From the NCBI GenBank assembly GCA_024138025.1, contig JAMXBD010000822.1:1-64000 (forward strand): a DNA stretch of 64,000 bases, given 5' to 3'. A model generated the notes under the pieces. It searched no databases, had not been told where the DNA came from, and saw nothing but the letters and a program-made list of their open reading frames with translations. Positions 44,775 through 56,862 of this stretch are shown piece by piece. Position numbers and translations under genes: made by a program. This DNA comes from Combretum micranthum (lineage: Eukaryota > Streptophyta > Magnoliopsida > Myrtales > Combretaceae). Position 1 is the stretch's first letter. Each line of letters starts with the position of its first letter.

Positions 44775-46036
44775 AATAAAATTTATAGAACACTTGTTCT
44801 TTTATTATGTTGTTCACTTCCTTTTAATTATAACCTTTTGTACTTTTTTTTGATGTACTTTTATTGGCTACAAAACTTACACAACTTTATGAATTTATTT
44901 TATTTTAAATATATCAATAGTTGAAATTAAATTAAATAAATACAATAAAAAAATAAAATATTTTATGCTTTTCAACACTTTAAGAAGTATATCAAGCATC
45001 TATAATTGATTCATTAATAAGTTTAAGTCTCTTAAATATATATAAAAAAAATAGAGTAGTAAACAATTTTTTACCAAGATATATAGTGCACTTATTAATA
45101 AAATTCTCTTTATATGTATATAAGATGTACTATAATTATGATATAAAATGATTCTTTTCCAAACACAGTACGTCTAGCTTCCCAATCAATTATATGTTTG
45201 GATGGTTTGTTTTTTCATCTTTATCTATATATTTTTTAAAATAATATGTGTAAATATATATGATTTATATTTATATTTTATCTATATTTGATATATTTGA
45301 TTTTTTTTATGAGAACTGTCAACCTTTTTTTATATGTATCTGTAATTTGTCAATAAACAAATAGACTCATTTTTGTGTCGATCCCTAACAGTGATAGTAT
45401 AAGTGACGTTAATTGCACAATAATGATGATAATGCAATGAATATGGGTTGTGATTTTGTGTTGTTATTACATTGATTGTAATGACAATTGTTATGGTAGT
45501 GATGGCAATAATGGTAAAGGTAATGGCAGGGGTGAAACACATGCTTAACCCAAGTGCAAAAAATAATTGTCAATATCAAGTTGATATGAAAAAAAAAAAA
45601 CCAAATAATACACTTTAAAATCACGTTATTAATTCGGGATATATGGAATTTATATATAAATCGTGTTTTAGACACACGATACCAAGTTTTTGTATTGTTA
45701 CTAAATTGCTTGAAACAATTGATATATAATTTTTTTAATATGGAAATCGTGGTTAGTACTTGCAATTTTGGAATGGTCAAATTTCAATATTCAAAAAGCA
45801 CTCATCTCTCTCTTTTGTCCCCCTCTCTTTCTCAATTTCTCTCTTTCTCTCCCCTTCTAACTTCTAACACCTGACACATTGTCTCATCTCCATCTCCCCT
45901 TCTCCTCTCTCTTTTTTTCCTTTTGTTTTTTATCCTTGGTTTTGCTTTTGCTTTTTCAATTATAAATTGGTCTTTTATTGTGACTATTAAATGTGATGCT
46001 ATACAGGTATTGCTTTTTTTAACCATGATGTATTTT
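44775..46036. other. AT-rich intergenic DNA, no gene seen
   Basis: Includes a low-complexity stretch near 45390-45540 with TGATGATAATG-type words that yields Thr/Ile-rich false frames, and a C/T-rich stretch at 45800-45930. ATGGT at 46037-46041 is the left duplication of solo LTR D. Confidence 0.45.
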
Positions 46037-46957
46037 ATGGTTGAAATACCTTAAATTTTCATTTGAATTAATTAGATATTATTAGACAATTAGCATGAAA
46101 ATACAAGTAATTTTGAACCTTAATATAAGTTTATTTTAGAGATTGATTTTAAATGATTTAGCTAGTGAAATTTTTGCAAATTATATGATATAAATAGATA
46201 GTTTAACCTAATTACATTAGTAATTGAAAATAGAGATTCTAATACCATAAATACTTGATTTAACCCATTAAACTACTTCAATCACCTATTTCAACAAATT
46301 CGAATTTATTCAATACTTTCTAATTATTAAACTAAATTCTGTTTGTCAAGTCCAATCGCGTAAATGCTAAATTGTCAGTTTAGCTTTTGGGCCAAAATTC
46401 TAACACCATAAATCTTAGAAATTTAAAACAAAATAATTCCTTTTAAATATCAAATTCCTAAAGCCCTAAAATTCTAAATTCAAATATGATATCAAGTTTT
46501 CTTCAATTAAAATTCATAAACCTAATTGCTAAATCCAATTAGCTAATTATCTTTCTCTTTCCCAATTTCCATTCTACATATCTAAAAGCCTATGACCTAA
46601 AACCCTAATTCTCATCTAAAACCCTAAGCCCCATAAACCAAAGCCCGCAAAGCTTAAGAAATCAAACCCCATGAGCCCATCAAAGCCCATAAAACCACAT
46701 TAGCTATCATGCACAATCATACACCTTATAAAATCCTAATGTCTAAAAAAATCTAACAAGTGAAAAGACTAAAATAACCTTAGCCAACTCTTGAAGATTC
46801 CTAACCCTAGGAAAAGACCAAAACTCCTTAAATATCTACACAAGAAAATATCTTCCAAGAGTTCTAATGTACATAAAAAGACCAAAATGCGCACAATTAA
46901 TCAAGTAAAATGACCAAAAAGCCATTAAACCTAATGGAATTACATAACATGAATTAA

Positions 46958-46965
46958 TATAAATA
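46958..46965 (+). promoter_or_regulatory. TATA box of solo LTR D
   Basis: TATAAATA followed by AGGATG and then a pyrimidine-rich leader (CCCATTCTCTCAAATTCTCTC) about 45 bases on. Typical plant core promoter spacing. It marks the U3/R border and the element's sense strand. Confidence 0.6.
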
Positions 46966-49311
46966 GGATGTTTAGAAAACCCTAATTCCCAACCCATTTT
47001 CAAGCAGTCCCATTCTCTCAAATTCTCTCTCAAAACACTCGAAAAAAAATCTCTCCAAAATACACAAAACTCCTCCATTGATTAAGTACACAAGAGGTAA
47101 AGTATAACCTAAGTTTATGCTTCTAAATTTCTCTTTTAGTCCTCATAATCTAAAATTTATTTCAAAATTAAATCTTAGGTGAAATTAAATATTAGAAACA
47201 AGGTTAAAGTTAGGAAAAATAAGCTTGAAGAAGTTCCATAAATCCTTGATTGATAGAAGTGGTAGTAGAGGCAACTATTTGGTTGATTTTCTAATCCAAG
47301 TAAGTAATTGTAATTAGTATATTTCATTATGTTGATGACACATATATTCATGTAAATTACTAAATGATAACTTAGATTCAAGTATAGATGACTAAATGTA
47401 TGCAAAAAAACCGAGATAAGCATGTATGGGTGTCTTGATATATGTTGGAATTGGGTATGTTGTGTTGATTGTGATGATTTGAGATGTGATTTGTAATTTT
47501 GATTGTAAAATATAAATCTATGTGTGAACTATATGAAATAACACAGAATAAACATGTTTCAGATGAATTCAATATGCTTAAAAATCAATTTATATGCATA
47601 TATATTAAATATGGACAGCTTGGGTTATCAAATTTATATAAAATACTAAATGAATTTATTTTTGGATGAAATTTATAAAGTGATATTTTAACATGTATAT
47701 ATACATACTATAAATTTTCGTGATTTTTGAAATACATTTACTATTTTTAAAAAATTAAATTACAAAATAGCAAAATAGGATAAAACAGTATTCGACCAGC
47801 AGTGATGACGTGAATGTTTATAGTTGAACCGGTGGCTTTTTCTTCTTCTTTTTGGGTGACACTATAACGGTTTGAAAGCTTAAGAAGTCTACTTTAATGT
47901 GGTGTAAAGAAAGGGCTAAGAACCGGCCTGGTTAATGGTAAAAATTGATCAAATCGATCGGTCGCCAGTGCTATCCCCTATTTCCGACCAGATTAGATAA
48001 AATTGAAATTAAAACCCTAATTAAATAACTAGTTTATGCCAGGTAAACTTATGATAATGTTAACATATGTGTTGGGTAGCCTACATAAAAATTTGAGCTC
48101 AAAAACCCGAGTTTAAGATAGTGAATCGATTTATTAAAATTAAGGTGCATACTAGTTTTCTATAGGAAATGAAACATTGGAATTTAAGGTAAATTATTTC
48201 TAATCAAATAAATATAAATAATGTGTTCGAATATTAAAATATTAATTTCAAGATAGATAATTAATGATTTTGATTATAGGAATTTATTTAATAAAATAGG
48301 AATAAATATGATCTTTTAACATAATATAAATGTAATAGTAAACTAGTTTATATTCCATAACCTATTCAGATATAAAAACATATTATAAATGATATAAATA
48401 AAATAATTATATTTTAAATGAGTTATTTCACTTAATAAAAAGTTTATTAGATTGATTATAGGATATGTTATTGAAATTACCATTTTAGGAACCTAATTAC
48501 CATAAAATTTGGCTTAGTATACTAAGTTGAATATAGAATGAATTTAAATGATTAATTCTATTTCGACTTGGCTAAATTAAGCTAATATAGATTTATTAAC
48601 TAGTATTGGTTTGTAAATTCTTCAAAGACCAACAATTTATACTTATCTATTAATCTAACTAATAAACTATTATATGATCAGAATAACTGGTAAATGGCTT
48701 GAAGATAATTATAATATGATAGACCATGAATAATAAGATGAGTATGTTGTTTTAAATGTAATTTGCTAGAAAACCAAGTAATTAATACGAGTTTGATATA
48801 AGTTGATAATTGATTCAAATGCTTATAGTAATTAATCTTTGAAACAGATATTTGTTAAGAGTCTATGCTTAATCTTCTGGTCTATCTTCTGATTGTTCAG
48901 AGCATATATTTTATACTAGGTACGCAGTGACTTGTATGTTGCTTTCTAAGATAGTCATCTTAAATCAATTAATACTTAGAGATGGCCTTAATGATTGCTT
49001 GCTGCTTGTGCTTGGTCGTTTAACCCGGTCCGAGGGGCGACAACCTTACTAGGTGATGCCAGCATGGTAGTTAGGTGCTTAGGCCACCCCCCATCATTGA
49101 CATTGGACAAATGATGGTTATTAGTGGCTCGGCGGGTAGCTAATGGGGGAGACGGTATCGGGATAACATTTATTCATATTGGAAAGAAGTTGTATTAAGC
49201 AGTATAATATATGGGCTTTGTTACTCTGCTTAATTACAATGGACTAATATGGATAGAAATGTGTAAAGGCTGTGGCCCTAGATGAAGCTATTTATTAGAT
49301 AATCCTATAGG

Positions 49312-49385
49312 GGATATAGGTATTCGGGTTGCCTATATCAACCCCCTGAGCAATTGCTGCTACTCAGGACCTCCAGGTTCCTAGC
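49312..49385 (+). CDS. LTR-encoded QPPEQ coding segment, copy in LTR D
   Basis: Encodes YRYSGCLYQPPEQLLLLRTS then RFL. Relative to A and C it has silent changes CAA for Gln, TTG and CTA for Leu and AGG for Arg. Upstream, the conserved ATGAAGCTAT is present but a TAA lies between. Confidence 0.45.
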
Positions 49386-49546
49386 GTGTTGCCGAAGTGT
49401 GAGTGCTCCACTATTTTTTGTCGCACTTTAATTTAAAGATATAAACTATTGGTTGTTGTATTGCATATAGAATAGCCACGTAGGCCCATCTCGTGTGTGC
49501 TTGTGTTGCTGTCGTACTGGGCTTCGGCTCATTCCATTTTTTTCAG

Positions 49547-49632
49547 GTATTGATGATTCTGATGATGATACTTATGACTACATGGGGTATGGCATGGACT
49601 TCGAAGAGTATCATGATAAATGGAGTGATTAG
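49547..49632 (+). CDS. LTR-encoded acidic coding segment, copy in LTR D
   Basis: After CATTTTTTTCAG the frame reads GIDDSDDDTYDYMGYGMDFE, then EYHDKWSD and TAG at 49630-49632. The stop and the G-Y-x-x-D-x-E spacing match A and C. See the LTR A copy. Confidence 0.5.
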
Positions 49633-50025
49633 AATCTACTAGATCGTTATCTTATTCCTATTTTATAAATTTCACTGTCAAACTTATGTTTTAATAAGGG
49701 CCTATCTATAAGCTCATGGTTTGTATTTTGAGATACTTGAAACTCTTTATTTTGAAACATCTGGTGGTATGATACTGTTATATATATTTATATATATTTG
49801 TCTACTTTTTGGAGTAGCCTATTTAGAAAAATGTTTTAAGAAATTTATTTTCTGCTATGACTTTTTAGTTGTTCCCACAAACTAATACAACGATTTCAGA
49901 ATCTAAAAATTGTTTAGCAATGATCGCGATAAACTATAGGAATAGATTAGCCTTAACGTATAATGCGTAAGTGTTATACGTGGCAGCTGGCACGCCTTGA
50001 ACCCAGTTCGGGGCGTGACAATGGT

Positions 50026-51551
50026 GTATAATTTTCTATATTCTATGTATAAATCATAATTTTAGAGTTGTATATTAGTAATTATTTTCGTTTCAACCTT
50101 AAATAATTAATTATTATTAGCAAGAACATTAAACAGAAAATTATTTTCAATGACAATAAAGGCAACAACAATGAGGGTAGTAGTGGTTGTGGTAATAAGG
50201 CTAAGGACAGCCGATTGAAAAAAAGAAAAAAGAAAAAAGAAAAAAGATGAGGTGGTAGTTGCAGTTATATGGTCACTGAAAATAAATGTTCAAATGAGCA
50301 TTGGATTGATGACTTTGTTTGTTTGTCCAGTTGTCCACAAGTTGATGTACCACTAAAAGAAAGGACAAATTGTGCCAAAAGGTACAAAATGTTTGGGGAT
50401 AAATTTATTCAAAGTATTAATGTTTTAAGTGGTTAAAAAGAGAAATCAATAATGCTTGGATTAGTTTTCAATTAAGTTTCCTTAATTTTCATTAATGCTA
50501 AATGATTTATACATAATTTGACTTATCTTACAAAATATTGATAGCTATTTTAAACTAATTGAAATGTTGATAATTTAAATAAATCTATCCCTCAAATATT
50601 GATTGATCTTTTTAAATCACTTGTAATGTTAATATCTTGAATGAAGTTACCTTCAATTATTCATATCTTTTCAAATAATTGAGTAAGAATATTAATATTT
50701 TGTAACTTTTAGATCATTTAATTTCTCTATATATATCTAGAACTTCTAACATGTTTATCATAGAAACGAATGAGGCCACTTTTATTGGAGGTAAACGTTA
50801 GACATGTGAAAATTTGAAGCTTTTCTTCTATACATATAGCAAAAGCCAATTAAGTTATTCTATGTCATTTACAAATGTATTATTGAAATCGAGTTGACTA
50901 GATCAGTTCAAATTAATTCTATTGGAACTGAAATTGGTCCTTGAGTAGAGATCATCTGTAATTAACTTGTCACAGGACTTGTTTGACCCAATTGGTACTT
51001 GATGCAACATTAACACTTAAAAACATCATATTAGTGGAACTTGGTTTAAATAATAATATTATTTAAGTTTAACAAACATATATTAAAGATAAATACATTT
51101 CTAATCCTTAACGTTTTAAGGTCGCTTTCTCCATTCGAGTCTTAAATATTTGTTTTTTTTTTTTTAATTCAGGTCTTCAACATTTGATAAAACCTTAATT
51201 TTAGCCAATTACTTTCTTAATACATATCATAAGACATTTCTACAATTTTTATTTAATTACTTTTTAATACATATTAATAATTTATATTATATAATTTAAT
51301 TGAACTAAAATTTCTACCAATTAGAGGTTGTTGAATGTTGACGCATTTATAAAAAATTAACAATGCGTTTTTTATTACCTTAACTTTGCACATCAATTTA
51401 ATACTTTGTGTCTTTTTAAGATAGCCTTTGATTGAAAGAACTGAACAGAATAAGGAGAACGAAACAGCATAATACAAGAAGTACTAGATAGTATAATTAT
51501 CTTGTACCATGTTTGGGATTGTAGTACTGGATAGCACTTGATAATATTTGT
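50026..51551. other. AT-rich intergenic DNA, no gene seen
   Basis: Only low-complexity A-rich and T-rich tracts (50218-50246, 51152-51167). Nothing recognised as a gene. Confidence 0.45.
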
Positions 51552-51559
51552 ATTACGAG

Positions 51560-52186
51560 TACATGTGTGCAAAAAAAATAAAATAAAAATAAAACTGAAA
51601 AACCCAGCAGAAACTGGAAAACCAATACGGAAAATATGGTTAATTGGTCCATTAGTTTTGGTTTAGGATTATGATTTTTATTTTTTCTAGTTTTTGATTT
51701 CAATTGTGATTTGTAACCACAAAAATCGACGGTTAACGGTTAACCGTTTCAATATTTATAAATATATTATATATAATTTATGTATGTTAATGTTTTTTGG
51801 ATTTTGATTAAAGTAATATATTCTATCATATGTTTGATGAGAGTGAATGTGATAATTGATTTTGTTGATGATGATACATCCAAAGACTTATTTTTCCTCT
51901 TTTCCTTAATTTGATTTTCCTTTTTTTTTTTAAAGTTATTGTAATATATATAATAATTTAAAGAGAAACTTTATGATGAAGCCTAAAAAGTAAGGTATGC
52001 TGAAACCATTACTTTAAATAGTTAAAAACGGAAACAAAAAAAAATTATTGAAAAAAGGTTAATCATCAAGACACTTAGTCGTTTATAATAAATCGGTTAA
52101 GGATTAAGATATTAAAAAACCGATCATTACGATTAAGTTCAAAAAATAAAGCTATGCATCGGCTAATCAAATCGTGAACAGCCTTA
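51560..52186. mobile_element. Non-autonomous hAT element, family Y copy 1
   Basis: 627 bases flanked by ATTACGAG (51552-51559) and ATTATGAG (52187-52194), 7 of 8 matching. The right end (CGATCATTACGATTAAG...CGTGAACAGCCTTA) is clearly related to that of 56863-57989. GGTTAAC words occur in both. No transposase is encoded. Confidence 0.7.
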
Positions 52187-52361
52187 ATTATGAGATTTGA
52201 TTTTTGACCAGTTCTAATATTTTTGTACCATAAAATATAAGGTACGAAAATTTTAAATTTTTTCCAGTTCCATAAAAGAAGTTTAATCTAGTCTCAACTA
52301 TACTTTTATAAACAAAAGATAATATAATCACAATAACCATAATCCATCCAACATAACCTAT

Positions 52362-52780
52362 TTGTTTGTTTAAATAAAAGTGTTTTTAGGGAAATATTTT
52401 TTTTTTAATTTATTCATGTTTGTTTAAGAAAAAATAGAACAATTAATAAAAGACATTTTCTCTTGTATTGAAAAATATAGACTTTTCATAGTTTATTTTT
52501 TGAAAAATGACTTACGTAATATAAATGCGTAAGTTATTTTTCTATTGATTTATGAGATAATCTATTAGTTATGGTCGTCCAAAAATATTTATTATTAATT
52601 TTTAAAATATTTTTTTAAGTAGATTTATTTTTCATTATAATATATGTAATTTTTTATACTTAAAATTATAAATAAAGATAATTTATTTTCACAAAATTAG
52701 TCTAATATTTGAAAATATATTATTTTTCCGAAAATTTTTTTCTAAAAAGGAATATTTTAATTAACAAATACTTACCTTTA
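52362..52780. mobile_element. MITE-like element, family X copy 2
   Basis: Related to 31752-32140 through the AT-rich centre (AGTAGATTTATTTTTCATTATAATATA) and GTTTGTTTAAATAAAAG-type ends. Limits approximate. Confidence 0.4.
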
Positions 52781-53009
52781 AAACAAATGGAGTTTACAAG
52801 TGATATTAAAGTTTTTTTTCACTTAAATGATAATTTTCTCCATAATTATTAATTTTTCCAGTCACGTAGATCCGGATGATGCATTTAAAACGGTACTCCA
52901 AATATACAATAGAAAACAAACGAGATAAGACATCTCCAGCCAGCAGTCCCACGCTACACCAAGCAACCCACCAAAACCGACCGCTCATTTTTCACTTCCT
53001 ACCATTCTT

Positions 53010-53335
53010 ATATACAAGAATGTGGGACAATGGCTACCACAACCTCTCTTTTATGCAATCGTTTCTCTGAAGCATACGTTAGAGTTTTCCCATCAATAAT
53101 TAGTGGATTTTCCAGGTCTACCATTTGTGAGGCGTTCATTTCACCTATCGCTCAGCCCCTTTGGAAGTCTTGGCTTTGCTAAATTCACCGTTCCTTGCAG
53201 AATACTCGGCCTCTTCAAGCTTTTTACATGCAAGAGCAAGTGTACCATATTCATTCAAATGCTTGGCTGTAGCTTCTTCATATGCTCTACCATTCTTCCC
53301 TAATCGATCATCTATAACACTGCACGGTAATACAA
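53010..53335 (-). pseudogene. P4-ATPase (ALA-type phospholipid flippase) fragment
   Basis: On the - strand the frame reads VIDDRLGKNGRAYEEATAKH then LNEYGTLALACKKLEEAEYS and EFSKAKTSKGAER, stop. This is the nucleotide-binding domain region of plant ALA flippases (S-V-I-F-D-R-L-x-K-N-G-R-x-Y-E-E-A...). A few bases later another frame gives NPLIIDGKTLTYASE, a block that in intact proteins lies well downstream. The segment between is missing, so the copy has an internal deletion besides the stop. No catalytic phosphorylation motif is included. It is a dead gene fragment, perhaps moved by a transposon. Confidence 0.7.
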
Positions 53336-53699
53336 TACCTGCTAATAAGGATGATAATGGAGCAAGAGAAAAGATATTAAATCTAAAATTCCTTTGAGCA
53401 AATAAGAAAATTGACCGAAGATACTATTTTTACTTAATCTTATAGTTTAACCTCCATTGTTAAAAAATGATTCTGTGTCCTAACCTCAAGTTAAGCAAAA
53501 TTATTTGACTTTTTGAAAAACAGTATCAAAGATTGAATATGACAAGAAAAAGGTTCTTTTTGCATCTTCGTCTAAGAGGTCCATTGTATAATGGAACAAA
53601 AATTCAGTAAAATCTATGATTATGAGTAAGATTTGCAGATTGGATAGTAATGTTTTAGAAGTGATTTCGTGGATATATTCTCCTATTGATTTTCATGAA

Positions 53700-54150
53700 A
53701 AAGTGTTGGAATGGAATAATTGAATTAGTTTATCTCAATCGGTTGCAGATCGATGGATGTGCATAGGGGATTTAATGAAATTTTTAGAGGAACATGAAAA
53801 GAGTGGAGGAAGAAGTTGTCATAAAAGATAGATTGAAAAATTTAGGAGAATGGTTTCGGAGGCAAAGCTGATAAATGTTGGATTCCTTGGTCAGAAATTC
53901 ACTTGGTTAAATAAAGAGGTTTGATGGTGTTCAAGCAATAGAGAGGATTGACCGTACTTTGGTTTCAAGTGATTGGTTAGTTAAATTTCCTAATACTCAG
54001 GTACAACGTCAAGCTACAACAGGCTCAGATCATCCTGCTTTATTGGTCTTGTGGGATGCTTAAAGGACTGTTGAGGATGTCAAGGTTTTATGGGTGACGA
54101 GGGTACGGAGTCAGCTTTGTTATCTTTAAGTAATTCTAGAGAAAGCTTAA
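53700..54150 (+). pseudogene. LINE (L1-type) endonuclease fragment
   Basis: Frames give WMCIGDLMKFLEEHEKSGG, AKLINVGFLGQKFTWLNK, then ERIDRTLVSSDWLVKFPN and TGSDHPALLVL. This is the C-terminal half of the plant LINE ORF2 endonuclease (x-C-x-G-D-F-N..., F-T-W-x-N, R-x-D-R, S-D-H-x-P). At least one shift separates FTWLNK from ERIDR. RT was not found downstream, so it is an isolated piece. Confidence 0.7.
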
Positions 54151-55679
54151 AAGGGTATGATATATATATAAATCCGCACAGCCACGGACATTGTCTTCCT
54201 TTTGGTTGTAAAATCTAATAGATCGAGAAGTTTATATTCCCTGATGAATAGCAAAATGTGACGCTAAGAGGATGACAATATAAACATATAGGAGGAAAAC
54301 AAACACACAAACCTCACCTTCCCACAGGGCTTCCAGGAGAATGATATCTTTCACGCACAAATATGGCTTGCTGTTTGTGCCACAAAGTCTGTTTTATGCA
54401 AGCCAATTAAATTAATAATTATAGTGATAATTATTTTTAAAATCATATAGTTATTTGTGTATTCAATAACCCTATTACATATCGGTATTACAATTAATAT
54501 TATTTAAATCGACGGTATAAAGCTATAATTACTCAAGACAACCAACTATTTCTATCATGCTATTTCTACTTGTATATTATATATAAGGTTTATTCTTTAA
54601 TTCTTAGCAACGCGACACATATAAAACTCTCCTCTCTTCCTGCTCCAAATTCTCTCTGTCTCTCTCTCACTTAGATAACAAGTTACCATTACTGTTTCCA
54701 CTATCAAATAAAGACCACGATAAAAGACCAAGCTGATGATGGATTATTAATATGTCGAGAAGAGCTTTCCAAACCAGAATGACAAAAGTTGGACATTGGG
54801 CGGCCTTGATTTTTACTCTAAACCCCCAGCACCCTTGTTTTCCCCTCTCCAAGAATATTGCTTTGAAAAAACAACACATAGCAATATTACTTCACTTCTT
54901 ATCCAAAATTTGGAAGGTAATTTTGACTTGAATTCACTATCCGCTTTAAATCATCTCATGTCCGAAAGAAAATTGAGATGAGATGAGAAACTGAGTTCGC
55001 AGTATGACTCCACAAAGAAAATTGGATTTACTTGAAGTTACTGGTTGGGTTTGCAATGAAGATCAGTTTGAGCGAGAGAGGCTAGAGAGAGAGAATATGC
55101 TTTCCGTAGAGAGAGATTATTGTTTTGTTCTTTAGATTTGAAAAGTATCCCACATGGCTTATCTTTAAATTGAAATGCTAAGATATAATATATTAAATTG
55201 AGCCTAGCAAGTTGAACAGTTTAAAGGTAATTTTTGGGTATTAGGATGAATTTTCTTGGCCATGGCTTATAACCATTTTGTCATTAAGAATAAAGAACAA
55301 TGTAAAATTATAATAATAATCTTACTATTATTGCTTAAGAAAATTTGCATAAAATGGTAAAATAATGGAATAATGTAAGCCTATGCTTTTTCTCTCTCTT
55401 CCAGTGAAAAGAGACTTCATAATTCAAACAATAAAAGCTCAAGTACCTACAAAAATTCGCCCACATCGGAAGCAAGATTTGCAGGGCAGAAAACTGGCAG
55501 GGAAGGATCACACATCCTTGCCAACAACCTATCAAAGGATAAAAGAGTTTGCAAGGCCTCAACATTATTCCTTTGGGAAAAGTTACCGCCAAGAAAGCTT
55601 TTAAAAAAGTCAAGTAAAACATTATAAATTTTCTGAAGGCTTAAGAAGGGAAAATTCAAAAGTTTGCAGTCACCTAACT
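54151..55679. other. Intergenic DNA, no gene assigned
   Basis: Contains C/T-rich stretches (54630-54670) and open frames up to 95 codons without known motifs (for example 55622-55335 on the - strand, Cys- and Leu-rich). A GA-rich stretch at 55070-55125 could be part of an old 5' leader. Nothing firm. Confidence 0.4.
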
Positions 55680-56090
55680 GCTTTGGCCAAGTGATGAGCT
55701 TCTAGGTTTGTTTCATTAGTTGTCCATATCAAAATCTGTCTCCTATTCATCTGCTGCTGCCTTAGCATCAAATTCCTGCACATAGAAAACAAAGAGGAGC
55801 ATATTCAATGTTAATTTTTGGGTTTGAGATCCATTTGATAGCTTCTTTTGAGTCGGATTCAATCATTGCATTTTTAATGCTTAGACCCTCGACGAGTTTG
55901 AAGATATTAAAGAGGGCTCATATTTTTGCCTGGGGGGTGGAGCAAAGATAATTTGCGGAAGCCACTAACATAGAAGTCTTTGTGATCGTAGATTAGGTCT
56001 CCAATAGAGGAAGAATTCTTTTTATTTTTAAAGGACGCATCACGGTTTAATTTAAACCAATTAGGTCAGTTTTGAGCCCAATAGGTCAAT
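55680..56090 (-). pseudogene. RNase H-like (RVT_3) relic
   Basis: Broken frames read LNxTVM/DASFKNKK, SIGDLIYDH, LFNIFKLVEGLSIKNAMIES, DSKEAIKWIS and near the end LEAHHLAKA. This matches the RNase H-like domain found in plant non-LTR elements and related genes: D-A-S, a central AL...L-x-x-G-L, E-S-D-S-x-x-A, and a closing A-x-x-L-A-K. At least two shifts. It is opposite in strand to the LINE endonuclease fragment, so the two are separate insertions. Confidence 0.6.
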
Positions 56091-56854
56091 CCAAGTATGC
56101 AATGAGTTGGACAATGCCTAAGGTGCCAAGTGCTAGAACTGACAATCAACAATGCAAAAGATTGATTGTGCAATATTTCCACACTATAGGCAAATTATTT
56201 TGGATCACGTAATTTCAAATACAAATGGTTTATCGATCCCATCAATTTATGTCTTATTAAAGACTTGAAGCAATTATCACACTTTTATAATCCGATTGCT
56301 CAATTTTTTAAATATATTGGTGGATAAAAATATTTATTACATTTACTCATTTTGATAAAATTTATACCTCTGATAATATGTGTTAATTAATTAATTTTTC
56401 CAACTAATACATTTTATGGTATTTATTACACAATCTAATATATTATCTTTTGTATTTGCGTAAAACTCAGCCCAGAGCATTGAGAAAATGCTTCTAAATA
56501 TTGTAAAGCCAAAATGCTTTAATCAATTTTACATCATTAATGTTTATACCTTTTTTTTGTTGTGAGATATGGCAATTAATTTATTTTTGTTTTCTTCCAA
56601 ATTTTAGAAAATTATATAATCTAATAGAAATTTAATTATAACATTTCAATATGTCAATTAATTTGCTTTTCTATTTGTCCTAATAAATTATTCCCATATT
56701 TGATCAATTATTAGACTGGTTTAAAGTAACTGGTAGTCGTATCCTCCTCCTCCGGTGACTAGCTTAATTTTTTTTGGGCCTGCATGTGTACATCATTTGG
56801 GCTTCACATTACCATACCCGAAATTTCATTTTGTGACGCACTGTACTTTTAATG
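56091..56854. other. AT-rich spacer, no gene seen
   Basis: No gene or repeat recognised. Ends with CTGGCGAA (56855-56862), the left duplication of the following hAT element. Confidence 0.45.
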
Positions 56855-56862
56855 CTGGCGAA

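Larger units (their letters stand above)
46042..50020 (+). mobile_element. Solo LTR D
   Basis: 3979 bases, TGAAATACC...GGGGCGTGACA, with exact ATGGT duplications (46037-46041 and 50021-50025) and no internal genes. A TATA box at 46958-46965 is followed by a leader and donor-like AGAG|GTAAAG at 47097, which sets the sense strand as +. The QPPEQ segment (49312-49385) and acidic segment (49547-49632) follow near the 3' end. An 8-bp hairpin CCATCATT/AATGATGG (49091-49117) stands where A and C have their hairpin cluster. Confidence 0.9.
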
